This document shows, one piece after another, positions 39,598-50,117 of a stretch of DNA of 64,000 nt. The DNA comes from Trichoplax sp. H2 (lineage: Eukaryota > Placozoa > Uniplacotomia > Trichoplacea), in assembly GCA_003344405.1 (NCBI GenBank), contig NOWV01000024.1, positions 310,001 through 374,000 on the forward strand, written 5' to 3'. The translations under genes and the position numbers were made by a program. The notes beneath the pieces were generated by a model. The model was not told the origin of the DNA. It saw nothing but the letters and a program-made list of their open reading frames with translations, and did no database searches. Position 1 is the first letter of the stretch; each line of letters starts with the position of its first letter.

Positions 39598-39662
39598 GTA
39601 CTGTACGGTATTGTACGGTATTGTACGGTACTGTACTGTACTGTACTGTACGGTACAGTTTA
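39598..39662. repeat. TGTACGGTAT / TGTAC simple repeat
   Basis: Short tandem copies of 'tgtacggtat' and 'ctgta', about 65 bp in total and self-complementary in places. It lies 285 bp upstream of the TAF3 start codon. Confidence 0.85.
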
Positions 39663-39744
39663 AATGCTTATCGTATAAACAGTATTGTTTCCATACGGTA
39701 ACAGTAAGTCTAAGAGCAACTGCGACAGCGGCTGCGCGACTTTA

Positions 39745-39955
39745 AAGGGTTAAACGAGTTGAATCAGATAGGATCTCCGACCCAGAAATTGGAATAGCAA
39801 GGATCGAAATAGATGAGGTCCAAAAAAACAACAAACCTCGATATGGTATGGTACAGTTTTAAACGAGTTGAATCAGATAGATCTTCGCCAAATGATCCAG
39901 AAGTCAGAGGAGGAAGGATCGAAATTGATGAGGTCCAAAAAAAGAACAAACCATC
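39745..39955. repeat. Two-copy ~107-bp direct repeat upstream of TAF3
   Basis: Both copies begin 'taaacgagttgaatcagata', carry 'aaggatcgaaat(a/t)gatgagg', and end 'tccaaaaaaa(c/g)aacaaac'. The second has a short internal insertion. They are separated by a short 'atatggtatggtacag' spacer. Confidence 0.85.
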
Positions 39956-40593
39956 ATTTGTGGTGTAGTATTGTACATACTGGACAGTACAGTACAGTAC
40001 TGTAAGCTCTTTTCTCTTCTACTGTGCTTTAGTATCAGGTAGTGCGTCAACAGCAATAAACAAAACCATCAGTATGAACCGCAATAGGCTTGGAGAGAGA
40101 TTGTCAGATCGATCAAGCAGAGAAATACGAAAAGTTAGAATTGCAAGCATTCACAATCGATCAATGCAGAGAAGAACAAGAGTACTATCAATCAGACCAT
40201 GAGCAATACTGTAGGCTAAACAACCAGAAGTACGAAAGAAAAAGAGAGAGTCGACTGCACTGCGTTAGCTCAGCGTATCCGTGGGCTGCCCCTCTCACTA
40301 TATCTGCGCTGAATGACCCAAGTTTGAAATCACCAGCAAAAATAATGCCTACCCACCAGTGCCAGCCAGTAGCTACATGATTCATTCAGTAGTTCTTTCT
40401 AGCATTTTGGTCATCACTCGTATATAAGAGTGCCCACAGGCAATCATACACGAGTGGCCTTAGCGAAAGAAAATATTGTAGGAGTATATACTGTACATAT
40501 CCACGCATCAACAATGCTGTGCGAATTGCCGTACGGTATATAGTCACGCATATATACAGTACAGCACTGAAATGCGATCAGCTTCGCAGTAGA

Positions 40594-40731
40594 GGTCGAG
40601 AACTGGGCATCTTTTAAAATATTACATTTATATTCATCGAGGGTAACGATATTACGAGGCTTATTGTCATTTTGATCTAACGATGGTGCAAATTCGGTGG
40701 GACGATTGATTCGCTTTTTCAGTTTTCTATA
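40594..40731 (-). CDS. Candidate unassigned coding exon
   Basis: On the minus strand, after a possible acceptor (catcatagtag), a frame is open from 40731 for more than 90 codons. It starts YRKLKKRINRPTEFAPSLDQ and continues with IVTLDEYKCNILKDAQ. Composition looks protein-like: charged, with few Ile/Phe/Asn homopolymers. There is no nearby ATG in frame. A short upstream ATG exon at 41258-41308 would join in phase but is speculative. I recognise no family. The end is unknown; a weak donor lies after the KDAQ codons, or the frame could run to its TGA near 40444. It may be a chance open frame. Confidence 0.25.
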
Positions 40732-41369
40732 CTACTATGATGGATATTCGCATACTGTACTGGGCCAATTGAGGCTAATGATGGCCGGCTCAAAAGCGGC
40801 ATAGGTAGAAATGACAACAATGTTGCCTATAACAAGACTGAGTAGAAGCGATCAAAGTTAGAGGAATACTACTGTGATAAAGTGACATATTCCATGGAGG
40901 TCGATGAACGTCTAATAATTATAATAGAATCGGAAATAATTCGAAAGTCTTACGCTCACGTCATCAGCAATTGAAATACAAATACAGCAATGGGTTTAAG
41001 AGTCCATTAGCTTTAATAATGACGTCGTTAGAATACATGTGCGTACAGTAGACCACCATATTTCACATTAGGTATACAAGAATGGCGTTATAGACTCTCG
41101 AATATGGTATTTAGATGCGGTCGATTTTATATTTCGCACTAATATAGAATAGAAAGCGGCTAAAGCCTATACATACAGGCTACACAATACCAGGAGATAT
41201 TGTAAACACCTATTACAAATCATTGAGACGATTCCTGATAAACTAACTTATTATTACAGGCAGCGGTGTGCTTCCATGAATATGTGCAGACATAACATTG
41301 GTTATCATAGACGACTTGCTAAGTTAACCAATTATAACTTTGGTGGATAAATTATCACCGGATCGCAGT

Positions 41370-41375
41370 TTTATT
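41370..41375 (-). promoter_or_regulatory. Candidate polyadenylation signal of the RASSF gene
   Basis: TTTATT on the plus strand gives AATAAA on the coding strand, starting about 17 nt after the stop codon at 41392. This would make a very short 3' UTR. Confidence 0.4.
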
Positions 41376-41391
41376 GAATACAGCAATAACT

Positions 41392-43817
41392 TTAATCTTG
41401 TTTTGGAGTTTCAAGCATACTTCGCAAATAATTTTCTTGCCTTTCATATCGTGTACGAACCTTATACATTACGAAATAATAAAAATGATTACAAATTGTA
41501 TTTATAGATTTTAGAAGAATTGATATTGCTATGAAAAGTAATCATAAAATAAGAGAAATAACATTAAATAGGATGTATTATATGGAAAGTAGCGTTTACA
41601 TCCGGTGTATATTAAAGTAGTTGTTTAATATAAAATATATAACTACTACTAACCTGATTAATATGCTCTTTCTCTTCTAAATTTAAGATGGTCAAAAAAT
41701 TTTCCAGCTCCGCTACTGAAAATGCATCCCACTATAACATAAATATATGATTAACTACGTCAAAATTGAATCTATAAGCGCGCTTATTAAACATGAATTC
41801 GATATCTTAAATGTAGACAACAATTAAATCCTGGTCTCCCATATCTTAGGGCAATTAGCTACGATACTAACACAAATATCTCCAGTTTTATTTTCACCGA
41901 TAACAAACGATTTCTCTTCGTCGTTCTGTTTATTCCACATTAATTTAAGACATAAAGGTCTTTCGTAGTCATTCAGCTTTCTATCTGTAAGATATAGTAG
42001 TAATACTTTTAAAGACTTTTTAGTTTACATAGTAATATCTACTACATGCATAGATCTTTATACTGTACCAAAGTACTTGGTAAGCTTGTGCACCCTTTCA
42101 TAGATTGCAAACTTTTGTGGATTATCAGCAATTTTATACTTTTCTAAAAAAGTAACGATAATTTCCGTTGCGGTTGTATCACTTGTAACATGAATAGCCT
42201 GTAAACTACCACTCGGCATAAAGAAAGATGTACTCTACAATGTATTGACAAAGTTTCAATAAAACATTAATCTAATAGAAACTATTAATTGAGAATAAAT
42301 AAACATTCAATATTCATATAGCTATACATAGATGATTATTCGCATGATATAAATAATTTGGATATCGTACAGTATGATTATTAGTTATTAGCCAATTAAC
42401 GCGAGACTGGCTTCAATCGTTATTCATTTATACTAACTCGTTTCCTATTAACGTTACTAGAACCAAGCTTAGGCGAATCTTTCAGCTGTTCTTTTATTTT
42501 ACCATTGAAAGGATGAACATTTACTGGTCGAAGAATATCGACGCCAATATGAATAAACCCAGCGAACTTGCAGCTCTTTGGTTGCTTGAGTTTGAGATAT
42601 TCATATATACGTACATTAATGAGATAAATTTATGATATCATTTTCATAATACAATTTCTTCCTCTATGTGTATATACACAATCTGGAAACACTGATTGAT
42701 TATAATATTTGGCAAATCGATAATACTGCCTTCTGAACTAACCATGGTAATGATTAAACCAGAAGATTTCTGATTGTATCTTTGTATAACTTCTTTCAGT
42801 TCTTGTGTAGATTTTAACCCCAATACCTCTAAAGTATTCTAAGAAATGATTGCCAAATTTAAGGCCATGTAAATTAAAAAAAATTTTCTAAGCTTTATAC
42901 ATCCTAATATCGCAGCCTAAAGCTGTAGCTTTAATGGTTTACAAGGTTTTTCAAGATTCATTTTATTTACGATTAGAAGTTTATTTCAGACCCGTGCGTA
43001 TCCTGGCTTTTCGTTGGCCTTTCCGCTAATTAGTTGTAGGGATTGTTCCTGTTGTACTATATGCTGGTGATTTTCTGATATCTGTTTAGCCAACGATCGA
43101 GGACATTTCAAATCAATCCTAAATTGGCATTTTTTATGGCAGGTATACCTACATGCTAGATATAAAGGCCTTTTAGTTAGTACTAACTGACAAAGGTGAT
43201 GTAGGTATTTACAATACTCTAACTTTGTTATAGCATTTTGAAAAGGAATCGGAGTAGTTGAAACCCCATCAAATAATCTATTAGGTAAAAGTTGGCTCGA
43301 GTTGCCATTATTTAACTTATATCATTCTCTTATGGAGAGGAAGGATTCATAAGATTGTTTATTTTTTATTGTCATTAAACTATCGGTTGCATTATCCCTT
43401 AATAGAATAGGAATGTCAATATCGTAATGCCCATACTAATTTATAGATTTCTAACATTGTATATTATAAATCAAAAATAGTGGGAAAGTCAAATCAAATC
43501 CCTTTTTCACTAAAATAATCACCTTTACACCTGATTGCTTGCTTGAATAAGCCCCAAATAAAATCAGTGCAATAATCACACCAAGTTGGATTGGTTAGTT
43601 GTACAATCCGGAAATCGTGATAGCTTTCAATGGTATCTTCGTCCTGATCAATAACGAAGCTAGGACCAGGGATCGATTTGGAACGATCTAATAGTGGAGG
43701 ATATTTCTTGTCTTTCTTAGATTTACTACTTTTACGTAATTTCTGACGATGAAAGATTGTTTCAAAGACAGATAATTGATTTTCATGTTGTTTCTGCTGC
43801 TTACGTCGATCAAGCAT
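41392..43817 (-). CDS. RASSF: Ras-association domain protein, RASSF1/5 type (8 exons, 392 aa)
   Basis: Exons on the minus strand: 43523-43817, 42992-43155, 42680-42838, 42438-42584, 42077-42234, 41872-41980, 41654-41731, 41392-41460 (1179 nt). Family members bind active Ras-like GTPases through the RA domain and MST/Hippo kinases through SARAH. A complete C1 zinc finger has every ligand at canonical spacing: H67, C80, C83, C97, C100, H105, C108, C116 (LTNPTWCDYC, FIWGLFKQAIRC, YTCHKKC). A short helix (STQELKEVIQRYNQ) precedes the RA domain at about 214-344 (GFIHIGVDILRPVNV, STSFFMPSG, NPQKFAIYE). The C-terminal SARAH helix runs from WDAFSVAELENFLTILNLEE to the end. The C1-RA-SARAH order is that of RASSF1A and RASSF5/NORE1. 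Which of the two it matches better cannot be settled here; it may predate their split. An acceptor-like site just before the ATG hints at a 5' noncoding exon. Confidence 0.93.
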
Positions 43818-45182
43818 TGTTACTTTCCTGTAGAAAGTAGTTCAACGTTGTAACATTTAATACTAAATTTACTAGATGGTTTAATCTTTTATAATTACTT
43901 GATATTCCGTAGCGAAGCACAATGAAGCATTATAGACTATTAGGTATACGACAACGTAAATAAATTAAAATTTGTGCATACTCTCACGTCTGCGCAACTA
44001 TTAGTAAAATAAACAAATGATTGATGTTTTCATTTCAAATATACGTAATCGTTATCACGGTAAATTCGGGCATACTATATCAGCTCTCAGTTGCATTTAT
44101 ATTTTTAGATAAATTTACTACTTGTAATTCTAGAAGTGAGGAGCTATCCATACAGTTTCTGGATGTATAGATGTCATTTAAAGTGCATTTTATTAGTTGT
44201 GATGGGATCATCGCGATGACGGTTCGCTAAAATTGGATCGGCAAAACTAAGGTAACATATAGTTAAAAGTTTCAATGCCAACAACTGCGTTTCAGTAGGA
44301 GCTCAAGGCTACTTCTTTACTTTCTGCCGCTATTGTCATTATCTAAGGTATAAACAGCAAATATTTAGGCATATTAGTTTATTTACGTATATCCAATAGT
44401 AGTGTTGAAAAATGGTGATGCTATTTCCTAAAGTTAACTATAGCAATATCCATGCTTTGCCAATAGAGAAGTTTGTAATAATATTCGCAAGGTCGTTTAG
44501 AAACCACCTGCTGTAGTAAAATAGCTGCTCGTACGTTTGTGGCTTTATGCTTGTGCATAAAGCCATTCACCTCGTACAATCTTAAAGTAACGTAAGAATA
44601 AAATAGAGTTTACCAGGAAAAAGCAAGCCAAATATTAAATATTAGCCAGTTAATCATCATTAATCAATTAATGTGTAGTCAGTAGATTATGTATTTGATT
44701 ACAGTTCAAAAATTAGTACATAGTTATAAAACAGGCACAATGCTTTTAAAGATCTTTACGTACAAGGAACGAATCATATAATTACAAGCTGGGAATTTTT
44801 AATCACCTTATATAAATACTCTGATTGCTTCATCGATGTATATGTACATGTGATAGCATATTAATAAATTCTCTGAATTATGTACCATCATCATTGAAAA
44901 TAGTGCAAATTTTTAATCTTGTAATACTTTAAATTTTTTCGATGATTGTATTCAATTGATGAGATTAATATCTCTATGGCTATACATAACGTGCCCGTAA
45001 CCATGTTCGTACGTAGGCAAAAGATGGAACATGATATGATCGAGAATTGATTTTACACTATATGTGATGCATGCATAATAAACATTGCCTGGTGACTCCA
45101 AATTGCTTTGGTGAAATGTTCTAAATCACAATAGTAGAGGAAGAAGAAGCAATTATTTACAAATGTATAAGTATGGATATGT
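43818..45182. other. Intergenic region between the RASSF and SET-domain genes
   Basis: AT-rich, without a supportable exon. It should contain the RASSF promoter and the SET gene's 3' UTR. The only clear structure is the inverted repeat at 44540-44565. Confidence 0.55.
44540..44565. repeat. Perfect 11-bp inverted repeat with 4-nt loop
   Basis: tggctttatgc, loop ttgt, gcataaagcca. The stem is perfect and would form a hairpin in DNA or RNA. It lies about 620 bp beyond the stop codon of the SET-domain gene. Function unknown. Confidence 0.8.
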
Positions 45183-46268
45183 CTACTTCGATTCGTCAAA
45201 TAGCATTTGATCATAGGGTAAGTATCCGAAACATGTCTCACTCTGACACAAGCATTTAATTCCGTGACTAGTTTCTTGTTTATAATTGTCCCGATAACCA
45301 CCAGCGTAATCAAATGTTAATTCTTCGTTGGGTGCAATATCTCTCTTAGCAAAAAAAGCCAAATGAGGCACATTAGTGTTGATTCGAACAGCAATTGCCA
45401 ATAGATTGGGACTGCAAGAGTGATTGATAAAGCGGGCAATATTACCAAATTTAGTAGCATCAATGCAAGTGATTAAAATATGAGGATTAGAAAAATTTGT
45501 AATATGTTCTCTTAAAACAAGGAGATAATTAGGCTTCGTGAGATCACTTTGAGAGAATCTACTTTTAGCTTCATGGACACTAACAACCTGTCCAAGGTAT
45601 TCACAGACAAATTGACCAGCTATTAATTTGTCTGTAGTTCTTACACCTAAACCTTTAGATTGGGTTTTGAAGCATTCTAATTTTGCAGAAGAACCTAGTT
45701 GCACCACTCGATTCCAGCAATATATGCTACAAAGACAGGAATCGTTGCATTCTATGACAGGATTTTGAAGTTCTGAGCAATTCTTGTCTACATGGTAGGA
45801 GTAGTCATTGAATTACATTACAAGTTTGCAATAAATAAATAAATAATCCATTACTCGGATAGTCGATTATTCCATTTGCTACATGCTGCACAGATTAATG
45901 TTGCTTTTGCTTTCTATGTTCTGTTACAACAAGCTACAACGCAGGTGATTGAATAATCTTTAAGCTACAAACTTACTTAGAATTCTTAGCAGTCTTCTAG
46001 CGTCATCATAGACTCTCCTACTTTGGTGACACTTTGCATCGGAACAGTGCCAACATTGGCAACCGTCATAATTGTACTGTTCATAGTCATGGCTGAAGCT
46101 GTCATGTATGATCGATTGGTCAATCCTCTAAAATGGCAGTCAATAGCAATATCACAGGTAACCATTAAGCGAATTAAACAATAGTATTCATCATTCATCA
46201 TACAATCGATTGGAAAGCATGTCGGAAATTTTGTTTTGATGGAACATTACCTGGTAATCATCCTCCAT
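45183..46268 (-). CDS. SETMAR: SET-domain histone lysine methyltransferase, SETMAR type (3 exons, 257 aa)
   Basis: Exons on the minus strand: 46251-46268, 45977-46127, 45183-45787 (774 nt). The first exon codes only MEDDYQ; it has a gtaatg donor and a cattttag acceptor in phase. The pre-SET region contains nine cysteines (GCQCWHCSDAKC, then NCSEL, then ECNDSCLCSIYC), matching a Zn3Cys9 cluster. The SET domain has KGLGVRT near its start, VCEYLGQVV, GNIARFINHSCSPNL and the catalytic EELTFDYAGGY. A post-SET CLCQSETC follows, and FLPFD-like GYLPYDQMLF ends the protein. This matches the SET half of human SETMAR in order and motifs. The mariner transposase half of the primate protein is absent, as expected, because that fusion is primate-specific. 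Human SETMAR has been linked to H3K36 methylation; the substrate here is not known. Confidence 0.93.
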
Positions 46269-47080
46269 GTTAACAGTCTAGACCAGCTGCCTTACTGCCA
46301 AGTTGTCCCATGTTGTACACTCTCCTCGTACGTGTATATTACTTTAACAGTCATCAGTACTGTTGGCTTACAACATTAACAGTATACTCGTATACAGTCA
46401 GTTACATCAGTCATACCATGAGTAGATTGCACTATTCCTCCTTGTCTAACAGAATACCAATTTTCGATGTTGTCGATCAATAACGAGCCATTGGAAGAAT
46501 GGCTGGAAATTTTATTTATGCCGGAAATATTAGCAGCGAAGAGATTAAACGATTGATGAGCAATTGAGCATGCGAGATTCTAATAAGAAAAGAATGTACT
46601 GTACACTGTACTGTACAGTATGTTTTATACTGACTTTAGTCCCGTACCGTCTGTACATACAGTACATACTGCATTATACTGTGACTGTAGCCGTCGTAGC
46701 AACGTCGTCGAGGCGTCGACTTTGTTGACTTGTTTATACTGTAGTAAAATAAAATTAAATTAAATAATTAATAATTAATTAACATTGAATTAATATTAGT
46801 CGTGCCATATGACTTACTATACAGTATACAGTCCTATATAAAATCAAGTCAAAAGTGTATGGAGAACCGTACTTACTGTAAAGTATATGATGAAGTGAAG
46901 ATGATGAACTCTTGCTTTTGAATTATATATGTGCATATATTAGAGGGGTAAAATAGAGTTGGAATTGTGGAGGTCAAAATTGCAGTTACCTTTCGAGTTG
47001 TGACTTTTTAACCATCATTGACCAACGTGACGACCAAAATTCCTTTTCATTTAGTCAATCGTATACGACTTGATACAGAC
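46269..47080. promoter_or_regulatory. Divergent promoter region, SET-domain gene / temptin-like gene
   Basis: The two genes point away from each other with 812 bp between start codons, so both promoters should lie here. The segment 46597-46750 is rich in TGTAC/TACTGTA palindromes (e.g. 'gtactgtacagta') and includes a CpG-dense patch (cgtcgtcgaggcgtcgac) near 46703. No TATA box was identified with confidence. Confidence 0.45.
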
Positions 47081-47569
47081 ATGATGAAGATTTATCTTGT
47101 TTTATTGCTCTTCTTTTCCGTTGTCAATTGTTATCAAAGATATCAGGCACAAATTCCAAATGGCGCTAATGTACCCGATCCGTGTAACACCGCTCAATTT
47201 TGGGGTGGTGTGGGCCATCAAAAAAGAGCTGGTGGCGGTACCCGCAATACTTTCGGTATCCTAATGGGCGAAGTTGGAGTGCAATGGGGAAGATCAGCTT
47301 GCCTAGCTGATTCGGATGGCGATGGCTTATCCAATGGGGAAGAATTAGGTGATCCTAACTGTGTCTGGTCAGTGGGCGGCAATCCACCTATTCGTACCAC
47401 CAATATTACCCATCCTGGTATTTGTGAGCCAATTAATTCTAAGGCATGTTGTCAGAAGCAAACTTGGCTTTACTGCCATGATACCGTATGCAATGGTGCT
47501 ATCGGCAGTACTACCATCAGTCTTGGACTCATTTTTGCTTCCATGGTCATAGCATTAATCCAATATTAA
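47081..47569 (+). CDS. Temptin-like secreted/anchored protein (single exon, 162 aa)
   Basis: The start is the ATG of MMKIYLVLLLFFSVVNC, a clear signal peptide; the frame is open 21 codons upstream but only from a TTG. The mature part carries the temptin pattern: YQAQIPNGANVPDPC, WGGVGH, GGGTRNTFG, then a Ca-binding-like DSDGDGLSNGEELGDPNCVW and NITHPGICEP. Temptin is a water-borne attractant pheromone component in the mollusc Aplysia, and related domains occur widely in invertebrates. Unlike a purely secreted form, this protein ends with a Cys-rich tail and a hydrophobic C terminus (LGLIFASMVIALIQY). That suggests a GPI signal or a membrane anchor. It is intronless, unlike its neighbours. Function in this animal is unknown; adhesion or cell-cell signalling are possibilities. 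Confidence 0.87.
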   Translation: MMKIYLVLLLFFSVVNCYQRYQAQIPNGANVPDPCNTAQFWGGVGHQKRAGGGTRNTFGILMGEVGVQWGRSACLADSDGDGLSNGEELGDPNCVWSVGGNPPIRTTNITHPGICEPINSKACCQKQTWLYCHDTVCNGAIGSTTISLGLIFASMVIALIQY

Positions 47570-50117
47570 ATTACAGATATTATCGTCGTTGTATTGATAA
47601 CCTAATAGCAATGGACACTGTAAATGTTCCATTTCTCATTGATCGCGCCCTTACATCAACAGCGGATACTATTTATGATTGTCTACGATTTAATCCACCA
47701 GTGGTTCTAGTGAAACTTTTTTGGGTACACTTTTTAAATTAATCAATGTACTGCGCTAATGATTTCTCGTTCAACCTGCCCCCTCATTAGGGGTGGATGA
47801 CTCTCGTTTTCTCTAGTCACGTATATTGCAACTTTCGAAGTATTATCTAGTCTACAAGTTGTTTTAGAATAGAGGAACTTTTGTTACCCTCCTAGATGAA
47901 TGTTATTTGACTGACCTTTATCTATCTTTACTAATAGCTATAACCAATCATTTAAGCTAGTCCGTTTATAGAATCTTATTTTTCTATTAACATGAGCATG
48001 TTTTATAGATCATAAGATGACTAAAGTTTTCGCTCTGTAACAATAGCTTCGTTGCCACACGGGTCCATTGCTATTGACTCATATTGAACTGAAGCATTCT
48101 TGTGCTGTTTTAGCCTGCTTTGTCGATCATATTCACCGGCTGAGTAAGCGTATGTTATGAATAGATTAGATTAAAAGCGAATAGTAAGGATATATTTAAA
48201 TAAAACATGAAGAAAAATATTTCTCTTGCGTTCTGTTTGATTAAATTTGAGGGAAGAATGCATCGATTGACTCAATTTAGCCAGCGTATCTGTCTGTAAT
48301 CGCTGTCTTTTCCGAAATAAGTTGCTGCTACTTGCAAACTCCTTCAATTTTATTTGACCACCAAATTTTAGTCTGCTAGTGATTGCCTATAATTTAGCTA
48401 ATATTTCATTCGATAGATCATGACGAGTCATAACGTAAATTCTCCTACTTCACTACAGTAAAACTTTAAATTTTAAATAAAAATTACAGTACTCCACATT
48501 TGTGTCAAGACTTTTTGAATTGAACCGTCCCTTTGCTAGAGATTGAAGTGTTTGCCTAGCAAACTTTTGTTGCCATATTGGAATTAATGCAACTCTTTTC
48601 TAGCAACGGCAATATAACATATATAAATAAACTGGTCGCACTTCGAGTTTTTGTTCTGAAAATATTATTGGTTCATCCTTTCGTTCCTTAAAGTGAAAAA
48701 TAATATTACATTTCTATATAAGGTAAAGGATAGAGATTTGATTTTATAAACTATCGAAACCTATACTTATCTCTTTTGTTCGAAGAAGCTTATTTTACTG
48801 TACTTAATGGCTAACTTGATTTGAAAATAGTCCTATCCTACTGCATCTTCATTGAATCGATTGTAATTAAACCACCATTAAAGAGATAACTTTGAATAGC
48901 GTGATACATCGTTTATGAATAGTTCGTATCATTAGCAAATCGTTAGCTTTCCCTTTATTTTTAATAGGTGGTTACGGTGGTTACGAAAGGCTCAAAGTTA
49001 TTACAAATTCAACGCTTGCATAATAAAGCTGTAAGGATTACAGAATAAATTTAAAGTATAGTTAACAAGAATGAATGATCTAAATTTGCACAGACTGCTG
49101 TTTCATTTCTCTCAATTAAACTATCACAAGCGATATCATCGGTTTGGTCAAGACGATAATATATAGGTACGAGTACACTATTTTCACATGTTCGCATTTT
49201 CAACTATTTAATTGAGAGCTTGGTAATTGTAATAGGATGGACAGAGGTGTGTGAAGATAAATAGACAAGATAAAAATTTGAGTTGAAATCACCAAACTTT
49301 ATTCATTTTGATACACTCAAACATGTAATTTGCCAGAGAAACTTCAATACGCTTTAGTTCAAGTCGATAGGATATATATTAATCGGTTTATGAAATTCGA
49401 CTGAACAGTTGAAAAATTATAATTACTATGACAATGATAAGTGTGTATATTAAGTGTTTCATGTCGGAAAGTTTACCAGTAACGAAACACTAGTGTATAT
49501 TCAATTTTTAAATGTTACAGAAATAACTAATAAAATCACGAAAATCTTGCAACAAATTCTCCTAAACCAATATTTCATAGTAAACGCTTTTTTCGTTAAA
49601 GTCTACTCGATGCTTGCTTAATTACTGATGAAATACTTTCTTATAATAATATTGTATAGTAAACTAATAAGAATTACTTCGTTTGCACCGTAATGCAAGC
49701 GACAATAAATATCTATTAATCAAGTCAGTAATACTGTAGTCACAATGATGACCTTGTTAGAAGTAAATTTGTTAAAATATAGTCTGTAAAATCATACTAA
49801 GCAGGTTTTTAATGTACTGTATGCACGACTACCTATCTGTAACATTTAATTCTACAAATAAATTCGATGAGATGAATTATAAACACTGCAACCAAATAAA
49901 CACTTATAAAATTATCATCGCGAACACAGGACACAGCCATTAGTAACATATTCAACAATGCAAAGAAGTAACTAAATATTGTAATGCTATAAAGACATAC
50001 ATATACATCAAGTATCGTATTGATCACAAGTTTACATCAACAGGCAGACTACGTTATATTAACTTATCGAGATATTGAAAATAGTGACAATAGTCCATGA
50101 TTAGAAATTTGATACAT
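47570..50117. other. Convergent intergenic region
   Basis: This holds the 3' flank of the temptin-like gene and of the DUF4062-NACHT-TPR gene. It is AT-rich with several candidate poly(A) hexamers but no supportable exon, repeat array or RNA gene. Confidence 0.55.

Larger units (their letters stand above)
39314..41391. other. Intergenic region upstream of TAF3, downstream of the RASSF gene
   Basis: It holds the presumed TAF3 promoter, clusters of TGTAC/TACTGTA palindromes, the two-copy repeat at 39745-39955, and a moderately GC-rich stretch at about 40240-40390 with open frames on both strands that I could not match to a family. A candidate unassigned exon at about 40594-40731 is listed separately. 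Confidence 0.5.

Noticed and set aside
40090-40385. Overlapping plus- and minus-strand frames of 65-96 codons in a GC-richer patch
   Set aside because: The plus frame starts at TTG, neither frame has recognisable motifs, and the two overlap each other. Kept only as background to the candidate gene finding.
47218-47403. Minus-strand frame within the temptin-like gene
   Set aside because: It is a shadow of a well-supported single-exon gene on the plus strand.
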